Shown here: positions 1 through 6,776 of the stretch, piece by piece
Layout of the letters: each line of letters opens with the position of its first letter
Position numbering within the stretch: position 1 is the first letter of the stretch
Source: an uncultured Lachnospiraceae bacterium
Lineage (GTDB): Bacteria > Bacillota_A > Clostridia > Lachnospirales > Lachnospiraceae
Direction: 5' to 3'
Length of the DNA stretch: 12,159 bases
Assembly (NCBI GenBank): GCA_946529195.1
Contig: CAMMZE010000015.1
Span: 1-12,159 of the forward strand
Notes under the pieces: generated by a model
What the model saw: the letters and a program-made list of their open reading frames with translations, nothing else
What the model was told of the DNA's origin: nothing
The model's database searches: none
Program-made: the position numbers and the translations under genes

Positions 1-2024
1 GTATACAGGTCAAATGCGCTGTTTCCGTCATGCAGCGTGCAGTAGGCAAGCGTGATCCAGGGGTTATTGTGGCAGAAGACAGAACCATTTTCCTTGTATC
101 CGGGAGGATAGGAAGAAATCTCGCCCAGGTAATCGTAATATCTGCTGTAGCAGGGGTAGAGGACTTCGATGCCGAACGCATTGCCCAGAAGAGCCTGGGT
201 GGAGGCCAGAGCCCGCCGTCCGTAGTCTTCACCGCCGATGCCGGCCATGACGCAGAATCCCTGGGGCTCGATGAAAATCTGCCCTTCTTCATTCTCTTTG
301 CTTCCGATGGGCCGCTCAAAAGCATCGTAAGCTCTCTTGAACCACTCACCATCCCAGCCGTGCTCCAGCACGGCTTTTTCTATTTCAGAAACAGCCTGAC
401 GAATCTGACTGCCTTCTTCTTTCAGATCGATCCGGTCGCAGAGGTCTGCGTACTCGTTGCCGTATTTGACGAACATGCCGGCGATAAAGACACTTTCCGC
501 TTTGCCGCTCTCAAAATTGGAAGCTGTCTGGAAACTCTCGCCCGGCGTAGTGCTGAAGCAGTTGAGGTTGAGACAGTCATTCCAGTCAGCCCGGCCGATC
601 AGGGGAAGCCCGTGCGGACCCCGGTGGCTAATGATATAGCCCAGGCTTCTGCGGAGGTGTTCCAGCAGAGGCACTTCCGTTCCCGGCTCATTGTTAAATG
701 GTACCGGGGCTTGGAGAATGGAGAAATCACCGGTCTCCTTAATATAGGCACAGGTGCAGGCTACCAGCCAGAGGGGGTCATCATTGAAACCGCTGCCGAT
801 ATCGGCATTGCCCCTCTTGGTAAGCGGCTGGTACTGGTGGTAGGTGCTGCCGTCGTCAAACTGGATGGAGGCGATATCCAGAATACGCTCTCTGGCGCGC
901 TCCGGAATCAGGTGAACAAAGCCCAGCAGATCCTGGCAGCTGTCGCGGAATCCCATACCGCGGCCGGTGCCGCTCTCATAATAGGAGGCGCTGCGGCTCA
1001 TATTGAAAGTAACCATGCACTGGTACTGATTCCAGATATTGACCATGCGGTCCAGCTTCTCTTCGCTGCTGCCTACGGTAAAGCGGGACAAAAGCTGTGA
1101 CCAGTAGTCCTTCAGGGAGGAGAGCGCTTCATCAAACTGAGCTTCTGTCTGGAAGGCGTCCAGAAGAAGATGGGCCTTTTCCTTATTGATCACATCAGGT
1201 GCGGTGAACTTCTGGTCCGCGGGGTTTTCCACATATCCCAGACAGTAGAGCAGAACCTTGCTCTCGCCGGGAGCCAGTGAAACATTTACCTGCAGGGAGG
1301 CAATGGGAGCCCAGCCTGCGGCAATGCTTCCGTAAGAAGTGCGGCCCTCAACCGCCTGCGGATCATCCCAGCCGCGGAAGCGTCCCAGGAAAGAATCCCT
1401 GTCGGTATCAAAACCGGAAAGCGGCGCATTGACCGAATAAAAGGCATAATGGTCGCGGCGCTCCCGGTACTCTGTCTTATGGTAGATGGTGCTTCCTTCT
1501 ATCTCGACCTCGCCGATGTTCCAGTTGCGCTGGAAATTGGTAGAATCGTCTACTGCATTCCACAGGCACCACTCAGCAGCAGCATAGACACTCAGTTCTT
1601 TAGAGGAAGCAGACCGGTTGGTCAGAACCAGTTTCTGAACTTCCATATTGGTATGCAGGGGGACCATAACAGTCAGGGAAGCCTGCACATCATCCTTGCT
1701 GCTCTCAAAAACAGAATAGCCCATGCCGTGACGGCACCGGTAGCTGTCCAGAGGAGCCCTCGCCGGAAGGAAAGCGGGGCTCCAGACATTTTTATCATCG
1801 CAGATATAGAAGCAGCGGCCGCCATCATCTGCAGGTACATTATTATAACGGAAGCGGGTAATCCTGCGAAGCTTGGCATCCTTATAAAAACTGTAACCGC
1901 CGCAGGTATTGCTGATCAGTGAAAAAAATCCGTCATTGCCCAGGTAGTTGATCCAGGGGAGCGGAGTATCCGGCCGTGTAATCACATATTCCCTGGCTGC
2001 ATCATCAAAATATCCGTATTTCAT
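1..2024 (-). CDS. Cellobiose phosphorylase, GH94 (3' end beyond window)
   Basis: Cytoplasmic enzyme that phosphorolyses cellobiose to alpha-glucose 1-phosphate and glucose. I translated the minus strand by hand: the frame stays open from the ATG at 2024 to the window edge, giving 674 residues of a family usually near 810, so about 135 C-terminal residues lie outside. It begins MKYGYFDDAAREYVITRPDT and closely resembles clostridial cellobiose phosphorylases throughout, for example NIWNQYQCMVTFNMSRSASY in the helical linker. The catalytic-domain motif GRADWNDCLN contains D480 and D483; D483 matches the general-acid Asp of the family (Asp490 in the Cellvibrio gilvus enzyme, from memory). There is no signal peptide. 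An AGGAG at 2033-2037 lies 8 nt before the start. It is transcribed divergently from the LacI and transporter genes, so it would process the imported sugar. Specificity for cellobiose rather than longer cellodextrins is inferred from overall resemblance, not proven. Confidence 0.96.
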   Translation of the reverse strand, partial: MKYGYFDDAAREYVITRPDTPLPWINYLGNDGFFSLISNTCGGYSFYKDAKLRRITRFRYNNVPADDGGRCFYICDDKNVWSPAFLPARAPLDSYRCRHGMGYSVFESSKDDVQASLTVMVPLHTNMEVQKLVLTNRSASSKELSVYAAAEWCLWNAVDDSTNFQRNWNIGEVEIEGSTIYHKTEYRERRDHYAFYSVNAPLSGFDTDRDSFLGRFRGWDDPQAVEGRTSYGSIAAGWAPIASLQVNVSLAPGESKVLLYCLGYVENPADQKFTAPDVINKEKAHLLLDAFQTEAQFDEALSSLKDYWSQLLSRFTVGSSEEKLDRMVNIWNQYQCMVTFNMSRSASYYESGTGRGMGFRDSCQDLLGFVHLIPERARERILDIASIQFDDGSTYHQYQPLTKRGNADIGSGFNDDPLWLVACTCAYIKETGDFSILQAPVPFNNEPGTEVPLLEHLRRSLGYIISHRGPHGLPLIGRADWNDCLNLNCFSTTPGESFQTASNFESGKAESVFIAGMFVKYGNEYADLCDRIDLKEEGSQIRQAVSEIEKAVLEHGWDGEWFKRAYDAFERPIGSKENEEGQIFIEPQGFCVMAGIGGEDYGRRALASTQALLGNAFGIEVLYPCYSRYYDYLGEISSYPPGYKENGSVFCHNNPWITLAYCTLHDGNSAFDLY

Positions 2025-2099
2025 GTCTTTTTCTCCTGCGCCGGTAACCCGGCATGTAAATAGTAGTCTGAGATAAGCATTAATAATAATCTGCAAAAA

Positions 2100-2116
2100 C
2101 TTCGAAATCGTTTAAG
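2100..2116 (-). promoter_or_regulatory. LacI-type operator at the phosphorylase start site
   Basis: Read on the minus strand this is CTTAAACGATTTCGAAG, an imperfect palindrome around a central CG. It shares AAACGATTnCGAA with the site at 2283-2295 on the other strand, which sits at the divergent promoter. A repressor bound here would cover the predicted transcription start. It is probably the target of the adjacent LacI-family protein; a CcpA site is the main alternative because both belong to one family and share the central CG. Confidence 0.6.
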
Positions 2117-2148
2117 TAGATTATACTAAACAGGACCGTTAAATGCAA
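2113..2148 (-). promoter_or_regulatory. Sigma-A promoter of the cellobiose phosphorylase gene
   Basis: On the minus strand, TTGCAT (2148-2143) and a perfect TATAAT (2125-2120) are separated by exactly 17 bp. The predicted start site is near 2113, leaving a leader of about 89 nt. The leader contains a small GC hairpin (2040-2044 with 2049-2053) just upstream of the ribosome site. The predicted start falls inside the operator-like site at 2100-2116. Confidence 0.75.
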
Positions 2149-2186
2149 GTGTTTTTCGAAAATGCAAAAATATGTACATAATGCAA
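2142..2186. repeat. Three AATGCAA repeats at exact 19-bp spacing
   Basis: AATGCAA occurs at 2142-2148, 2161-2167 and 2180-2186, each 19 bp after the last. The first copy overlaps the -35 box of the phosphorylase promoter; the other two extend upstream of it, at about -54 and -73 for that promoter. Short palindromes TTTTCGAAAA (2153-2162) and TATGTACATA (2171-2180) fill the gaps. The placement suits an activator array, but the region is AT-rich and the function is inferred. Confidence 0.5.
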
Positions 2187-2242
2187 AAGTTAGCATGATA
2201 AATATTATGCATAATACACAAACAAAACTGCGAAAATGCTAC

Positions 2243-2271
2243 TTGACGGCAAAAATGGACGATGCTATAAT
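2243..2271 (+). promoter_or_regulatory. Sigma-A promoter of the lacI-transporter cluster
   Basis: TTGACG (2243-2248) and a perfect TATAAT (2266-2271) are 17 bp apart, with an extended -10 TGC directly before TATAAT (2263-2265). The predicted start is near 2278, immediately ahead of the operator at 2280-2293. This is the only clear promoter seen for the plus-strand genes from 2325 to 9093. Confidence 0.8.
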
Positions 2272-2279
2272 GCAGGTAG

Positions 2280-2299
2280 CGAAAACGATTACGAAAACG
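2280..2299 (+). promoter_or_regulatory. LacI-type operator downstream of the lacI promoter
   Basis: CGAAAACGATTACG (2280-2293) is a pseudo-palindrome of the form CGnAAnCGnTTnCG centred on CG. The octamer CGAAAACG occurs twice here, at 2280-2287 and 2292-2299, 12 bp apart. The site lies just after the predicted transcription start, the usual position for repression, and is related to the site at 2100-2116. It also fits a CcpA site except at the outermost bases, so catabolite control cannot be excluded. Confidence 0.65.
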
Positions 2300-2324
2300 T
2301 AAAGGCAGAATTCACGAAAGATAA

Positions 2325-3347
2325 ATGGTGAATCCGATGATTAAGATCACAGATATAGCTGCAGCATGCGGGGTATCGAGAGCTACAGTAAGCAAGGCTC
2401 TCAATGGGGCGCCGGATGTATCAGCAGAGACAGCAAAGAGGATCCGGGAGACTGCCAGAGAGATGGGTTATCATCCTAATGCTGCCGCAAGAGCGCTGAA
2501 AGTCGGACGAAGTTACAATATAGGAGTTCTTTTTTCGGATCGTACAGGCGGGGGCATCTCTCATGAGTACTTTTCCCAGATTCTGGAGAGTGTTAAGGCA
2601 GAGGCAGAGAGAAGAGGGTATGACATTACCTTTATTTCACAGAATCTCGGCGCCATGCACATGGATTATTATGAACATGCCAAGTACCGCAGCTGTGACG
2701 GCGTAGTGATCGCCTCTGCGGACTTCCAGGATCCGGCCATCATCCGGCTGGCGACCAGCGAGATCCCGACGGTGACGCTGGATTACAGCTTTGACAGCCG
2801 CACATCCATCCTCTCAGATAATGTAAGGGGTATGGAGGCACTGGTCCGGTTCGTATATGAAAAGGGACATCGCAGGATCGCTTTTATACATGGTGAGATG
2901 ACGACGGTTACACAGAAGCGTCTGGCCAGTTTTAAAAAGACCTGCGCGCTGCTCGGAATATCGGTTCCGGCAGACTATATCCGGCCTGCCTATTACCATG
3001 ATCCCAGATCCAGCGGATTGGCGACCAGAGAGCTTCTGGCACTTTCGGAGCGGCCAACCTGCATCTTTTATCCGGATGACCTGTCCTTCCTGGGCGGCAT
3101 GACAGAACTGGAGAAGCACGGGATATCTGTTCCGGACGGGATGAGCGTGGTCGGATACGACGGCATTCCTCTTTCCCAGGTACTGCGCCCCAGACTGACG
3201 ACCTACCGTCAGGGAGCAGAGGCCATGGGCCGGGAGGCTGCATGCAGCCTGATCGAGGAGATCGAGCACAGGGACACCTGGCTGCCGCAGCAGATCCTGG
3301 TGGAGGGAGAGCTGCTGGAAGGAAGCACCGTTAAGGAAATCGATTAA
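2325..3347 (+). CDS. LacI-family transcriptional regulator
   Basis: DNA-binding regulator, probably a sugar-responsive repressor of both divergent units. An N-terminal helix-turn-helix (KITDIAAACGVSRATVSKAL, about residues 7-26) is followed by the hinge helix with the intercalating-type Leu (AARALKVGRS). A periplasmic-binding-protein-like effector domain runs to the end, including VVGYDGIPLS and RPRLTTYRQG typical of the family. At 340 residues it has normal length. The start is uncertain: the ATG at 2325 has only a weak GAAAG before it, whereas the ATG at 2337 (giving MIKITDIA, 336 residues) has GGTGA 5 nt upstream and fits the usual family start better. It is first in the plus-strand cluster and an operator-like site overlaps its leader, suggesting autoregulation. 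The inducer is unknown; a beta-gluco-oligosaccharide is likely from the neighbours. Confidence 0.95.
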   Translation: MVNPMIKITDIAAACGVSRATVSKALNGAPDVSAETAKRIRETAREMGYHPNAAARALKVGRSYNIGVLFSDRTGGGISHEYFSQILESVKAEAERRGYDITFISQNLGAMHMDYYEHAKYRSCDGVVIASADFQDPAIIRLATSEIPTVTLDYSFDSRTSILSDNVRGMEALVRFVYEKGHRRIAFIHGEMTTVTQKRLASFKKTCALLGISVPADYIRPAYYHDPRSSGLATRELLALSERPTCIFYPDDLSFLGGMTELEKHGISVPDGMSVVGYDGIPLSQVLRPRLTTYRQGAEAMGREAACSLIEEIEHRDTWLPQQILVEGELLEGSTVKEID

Positions 3348-3399
3348 AACGCTTGTGCGTTTTGATATAAGAAAATGTGAACAGAAGCCGGATGGCTTC
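3346..3399 (+). promoter_or_regulatory. Two small hairpins between lacI and the binding-protein gene
   Basis: AAAACGC (3346-3352) pairs with GCGTTTT (3357-3363) around loop TTGT, beginning inside the lacI stop codon. GAAGCC (3384-3389) pairs with GGCTTC (3394-3399) around loop GGAT. Neither is followed by a separate T-run, so these are at best weak or partial terminators, RNA-processing sites, or in the first case a protein-binding palindrome. I found no convincing promoter in this 82-bp gap, so the binding-protein gene is probably read through from upstream. Confidence 0.4.
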
Positions 3400-3429
3400 C
3401 AAATATTCAACCGAAGGGAGAAAAGAGTT

Positions 3430-4797
3430 ATGAAGAAAATGATCACACTCCTCCTGGCAGGCATGATGGTATTCAGCATGGCTGCATGCGGAGGCGGACA
3501 GAAGCAGGAGACCAGTGCTCCGGAGACCAAGGCAGCAGAATCGGAAGCTGCTGATACAGAGGCAGCAGGCGGCGAGGCTTCCGATCAGGGCAAGGTATTT
3601 AACATCTATGCCTGGAATGAGGAGTTCAAGGGATTCTTTGAGAAGTATTATACGGTACCGGAAGGCGTTACCGTAAACTGGATCATCAATCCCAGTGACG
3701 GCGGTGTTTACCAGCAGAAGCTTGACGAGGCTCTTCTGAATCAGGAGAATGCCCCGGCAGATGAGAAGATTGACTTGTTCCTGGCTGAGGCAGACTACAT
3801 CGGCAAGTATGTAGATTCCCCGTATACGATGGATGTTTCCTCGTTCGGATTTACCAACGCCGACACAGAGTATGAGTACACCATCAAGGCAGCATCCGAT
3901 CAGAGCGGTGTCTGCAAGGGCGTTTCCTTCCAGTGCTGTCCGGCAGCGGTGATTTACCGTAAGAGCATTGCCAAGGATGTGCTTGGCACCGACGTTCCTG
4001 AGGAAGTTCAGGCTCAGATCGATACATGGGAGAAGTTTGATGCTGTTGCAGCTAAGGCCAAGGAAAAAGGCTACTACATGACAGCTTCTTTCGCTGAAAC
4101 TTTCCGTGCATTCTCCAATAACTGCACCACTCCCTGGGTTGATGCAGACGGCAATCTTCAGTTTGATGACCAGATCACAGCCTGGATGGATCAGACAGAT
4201 AATTACATTCAGAATGGTTACACCCTGACAGCCGGCGTATGGGATCAGGAGAAGACCGACCAGATGTATGCGAAAGGCAAGACCATGTGCTTCTTCGGAC
4301 CTGCATGGTATTACAACTTCTGCATGACCAATGCACAGGATCCCGAGGAAGGATGCCCCGGTGACTGGTGCATCGTAAAAGGACCGCAGGCTTACTTCTG
4401 GGGCGGCACATGGCTCCTGGCAGCAACCGGTTCTGACAACACTGAGATGCTCAAAGACATCTTCGAGACATTCACTTCCAATGAGGAAGTATGCTCCAAC
4501 CTGGTAGAGCAGGACAACCAGTTCCCGAACAACACCGCTGTTGTTGAGAAGTATGCAAACGATCCGGAATATGGCAACACCGCTATTCTGGACGGCCAGA
4601 ACGATATCGCGGTCTTTGCAGAGCTTGCAAAGGATATCAAGTGGGAGAATCATACCAACTATGATCAGCTCCTGAATGAAGGTCTGCAGAACAAACTGCA
4701 GGAGTACTACAATGGCTCTGTTGACAAAGAGACAGCGATGAAGAACTTCTACAACTACGTAAAAGAGACCTACGCTAACATCAACGTTCCGGAATAA
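3430..4797 (+). CDS. Lipoprotein sugar-binding protein of an ABC importer
   Basis: Extracellular, membrane-anchored solute-binding protein (455 residues) that would capture oligosaccharides for the permeases downstream. The signal peptide starts MKKMITLLLAGMM and ends in a lipobox SMAAC with lipidated Cys20. A Gly/Glu/Ala/Thr-rich linker covers about residues 21-54, then an extracellular type 1 family fold begins at VFNIYAWNEEF. The start is set by AAGGGAG at 3414-3420, 9 nt before ATG 3430; an upstream in-frame extension lacks a ribosome site and would hide the signal peptide. Conserved family stretches include YRKSIAKDVLG and FFGPAWYYNF. The mature part holds nine cysteines besides Cys20, which is many for an exported binding protein. 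The substrate is inferred as cello- or other beta-gluco-oligosaccharide from the flanking GH94 and GH5 genes; the fold alone does not show it. Confidence 0.95.
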   Translation: MKKMITLLLAGMMVFSMAACGGGQKQETSAPETKAAESEAADTEAAGGEASDQGKVFNIYAWNEEFKGFFEKYYTVPEGVTVNWIINPSDGGVYQQKLDEALLNQENAPADEKIDLFLAEADYIGKYVDSPYTMDVSSFGFTNADTEYEYTIKAASDQSGVCKGVSFQCCPAAVIYRKSIAKDVLGTDVPEEVQAQIDTWEKFDAVAAKAKEKGYYMTASFAETFRAFSNNCTTPWVDADGNLQFDDQITAWMDQTDNYIQNGYTLTAGVWDQEKTDQMYAKGKTMCFFGPAWYYNFCMTNAQDPEEGCPGDWCIVKGPQAYFWGGTWLLAATGSDNTEMLKDIFETFTSNEEVCSNLVEQDNQFPNNTAVVEKYANDPEYGNTAILDGQNDIAVFAELAKDIKWENHTNYDQLLNEGLQNKLQEYYNGSVDKETAMKNFYNYVKETYANINVPE

Positions 4798-4827
4798 TAT
4801 TCCTTGAACAGGAACGGTTGACTGACA

Positions 4828-4883
4828 GGAGGCAGGGGGCGGTTTCGTGTCTCCCAGAGACACGTAAGCTGTCCTCTGCCTCC
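4828..4883 (+). promoter_or_regulatory. Long 26-pair stem-loop between binding-protein and permease genes
   Basis: Bases 4828-4853 pair with 4857-4883 through 26 base pairs, with a CCA loop at 4854-4856, a single bulged T at 4865 and four G-U wobbles (4836, 4839, 4841 and 4843). It begins 30 nt after the binding-protein stop. No T-run follows (the next bases are CCCGTTTCC), so it is not a classical terminator. Such structures in transporter operons usually protect the upstream binding-protein mRNA and lower permease expression; that role is inferred here. Confidence 0.75.
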
Positions 4884-4904
4884 CCCGTTTCCGGGGTACG
4901 GAGG
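4879..4904 (+). promoter_or_regulatory. Permease ribosome site with a competing anti-SD strand
   Basis: The ribosome site GGAGG (4900-4904) is complementary to CCTCC (4879-4883), and CCCG (4884-4887) can pair with CGGG (4892-4895) inside that hairpin. The same CCTCC forms the base of the long stem by pairing with GGAGG at 4828-4832. The two folds are therefore mutually exclusive: the long stem leaves the ribosome site free and the short one hides it. The pairing is seen in the sequence; regulation by it is inferred. Confidence 0.45.
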
Positions 4905-4913
4905 TAAATGACT

Positions 4914-5879
4914 ATGGACGGCCAGAACCAGAAAAAAACGGGAAAGCAGAAGGCAGTGAATTACGCAAAATGGGGATATATATTCATTATTCCTTTCTTT
5001 GTGGTTTATATCATCTTCACGCTGGTGCCCCAGTTTCTGACGATTTACAACAGCTTTTTTGAGACCTATCGTGACGGTCTGACCCAGATCGGTCCTAATT
5101 TTGTAGGACTTGACAATTACAGGGCGATTTTTACGCCTGATTCCAGCGGAACCATCCGCATTCTCAAATATTTTGCCAATACCCTGATTATGTGGGTAGC
5201 AGGCGCAGTTCCCCAGTTTGTCATCGCAATGCTGCTGGCAATCTTTTTTACAAGCTACCGGCTCAATATCAAAGGGCAGGGCTTCTTTAAAACTGTCATC
5301 TATATGCCAAACCTGATCATGGCTGCGGCATTTTCCATGCTGTTCTTTACACTTTTTAACAGGGCCGGCCCGATTCAGGCCATCCTGGTTCAGAACGGAA
5401 TGATAGATCAGTCCTTTGACTTTTTTGCCTATAAGATCACGGTGCGCGGTATGATCGCGCTGATGAATTTTCTGATGTGGTTCGGCAATACGACCATTGT
5501 GCTGATGGCCGGCATCATGGGAATCGACCAGAGCCTGTTTGAGTCAGCTACGATTGACGGCGCCAATTCCACACAGGTCTTTTTTAAGGTGACTCTTCCG
5601 CTTCTGATGCCGATCTTTGTATATTGCCTGATTACGGCTATGATCGGCGGCATCCAGATGTTTGACGTACCGCAGGTACTGACCAACGGCAAAGGAGTGC
5701 CGGATGAGCTTTCCAGAACCCTGATCATGTACCTCAACGGTTATCTGATCAATAAGAACTTCGGCATGGCCGGCGCTATTTCGGTCATCATTCTGATCAT
5801 CACCGGTATCCTGGGCGGTATCGTATACAGGATGCTTTCTGCTCAGTATAAGGCTCCGAAGCAGAAGCGCAAGTACTAA
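4914..5879 (+). CDS. ABC sugar permease, MalF/UgpA type
   Basis: First integral-membrane subunit of the carbohydrate importer (321 residues, normal for the family). A basic N-terminus precedes the first membrane segment (about YIFIIPFFVVYIIFTLV), and several further hydrophobic segments follow. The cytoplasmic EAA loop that contacts the ATPase is at residues 210-229, starting ESATIDGA and ending in TLP, with the conserved Gly at 216. The start is chosen at 4914 because GGAGG at 4900-4904 lies 9 nt upstream; the in-frame ATG at 4908 would have only 3 nt of spacing. It follows the binding-protein gene after a structured 110-nt gap and precedes the second permease by 16 nt. It would form a heterodimer with that permease. 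Ends with a basic tail (KAPKQKRKY). Confidence 0.95.
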   Translation: MDGQNQKKTGKQKAVNYAKWGYIFIIPFFVVYIIFTLVPQFLTIYNSFFETYRDGLTQIGPNFVGLDNYRAIFTPDSSGTIRILKYFANTLIMWVAGAVPQFVIAMLLAIFFTSYRLNIKGQGFFKTVIYMPNLIMAAAFSMLFFTLFNRAGPIQAILVQNGMIDQSFDFFAYKITVRGMIALMNFLMWFGNTTIVLMAGIMGIDQSLFESATIDGANSTQVFFKVTLPLLMPIFVYCLITAMIGGIQMFDVPQVLTNGKGVPDELSRTLIMYLNGYLINKNFGMAGAISVIILIITGILGGIVYRMLSAQYKAPKQKRKY

Positions 5880-5895
5880 AAGGAGGAAGAATGAG

Positions 5896-6753
5896 ATGAA
5901 TAAAAGCGAAAAAGGACGTCTCAAACTCATGATCCTTCGCGTGATCGTGTATATCATCCTGATCTTCCTGTGTGTTTTGTGCCTCTTCTTCTTTTATCTG
6001 ATGGTCATAAATGCTTCCAGGTCCAACGCGCAGCTTTCAAGCGGATTTACGCTGATTCCCAAAGGGCATTTTATAGACAACCTGGTCAACGCCTGGACAG
6101 ATGCTTCGATTAATATTCCCCGCGGCATGCTCAACAGCCTGATCATCGCTCTGGTTTCTGCTGTGCTGACCACTTATTTTTCAGCACTGACGGCTTATGG
6201 TATCCATGTCTATGATTTTAAGGGAAAAACAGCCGTTTTCACTTTTATCATGGCGGTTATGATGATCCCGGCACAGGTTTCCGCACTGGGATTCGTACAG
6301 ATGATGAATAAGATGCATCTGAACAATAACTTTCTTCCGCTGATTGTTCCCAGCATCGCGGCTCCGGTTGTATTTTTCTACATGAAGCAATACATGGAGA
6401 GCGTGCTGCCGCTGGAGATCATTGACGCAGCGCGAGTAGACGGGTCAGGAGAGTTTTACACCTTTAATAAGATTGTTCTTCCAATCATGAAGCCGGCGAT
6501 CGCTGTACAGATGATTTTCTCTTTTGTCAGCTCCTGGAACAATTACTTTATTCCGGCCCTCTTGCTGGACAAGGCGGAGATGAAAACAGTCCCGATTATG
6601 ATCGCCCAGCTGCGAAGCGCGGACTATTCCAAGTTTGATATGGGTAAGGTATATATGTTTATTCTGCTGGCCATCCTGCCGGTTATGATTGTATATATCA
6701 TTCTTTCCAAGTCCATCATCAGAGGTGTTACTGCCGGAAGTGTCAAGGGTTAA
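5896..6753 (+). CDS. ABC sugar permease, MalG/AraQ type
   Basis: Second membrane subunit of the importer (285 residues, normal length). A first hydrophobic segment (about residues 12-34) is followed by the periplasmic-side ARSNAQL-type region usual in MalG-like proteins, then further membrane segments. The EAA loop lies at residues 177-196, reading DAARVDGSG and ending in IVLP, with Asp in place of the first Glu. AAGGAGG at 5880-5886 is 9 nt before the ATG; an earlier ATG at 5891 meets a stop at once. It lies 16 nt after the first permease and 23 nt before the GH5 gene, so the three are surely co-transcribed. Confidence 0.95.
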   Translation: MNKSEKGRLKLMILRVIVYIILIFLCVLCLFFFYLMVINASRSNAQLSSGFTLIPKGHFIDNLVNAWTDASINIPRGMLNSLIIALVSAVLTTYFSALTAYGIHVYDFKGKTAVFTFIMAVMMIPAQVSALGFVQMMNKMHLNNNFLPLIVPSIAAPVVFFYMKQYMESVLPLEIIDAARVDGSGEFYTFNKIVLPIMKPAIAVQMIFSFVSSWNNYFIPALLLDKAEMKTVPIMIAQLRSADYSKFDMGKVYMFILLAILPVMIVYIILSKSIIRGVTAGSVKG

Positions 6754-6776
6754 GAGCCCGGAAAAGGAGTTAGGAT

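Noticed and set aside
30..1100. 356-residue plus-strand open frame at the left edge
   Set aside because: It is antisense to the GH94 gene, whose minus-strand translation matches cellobiose phosphorylases throughout. It has no ribosome site or recognisable domain. The plus frame at 1449-1922 is the same kind of shadow.
3331..4863. 510-residue minus-strand open frame
   Set aside because: It is antisense to the lipoprotein binding-protein gene, whose signal peptide, lipobox and family motifs are clear. The frame is rich in Leu, Ile, Val and Cys, as expected of an antisense reading.
4828..4896. Hairpin after the binding-protein gene read as a terminator
   Set aside because: No T-run follows, and the permeases downstream have no other promoter in view, so full termination here is unlikely.
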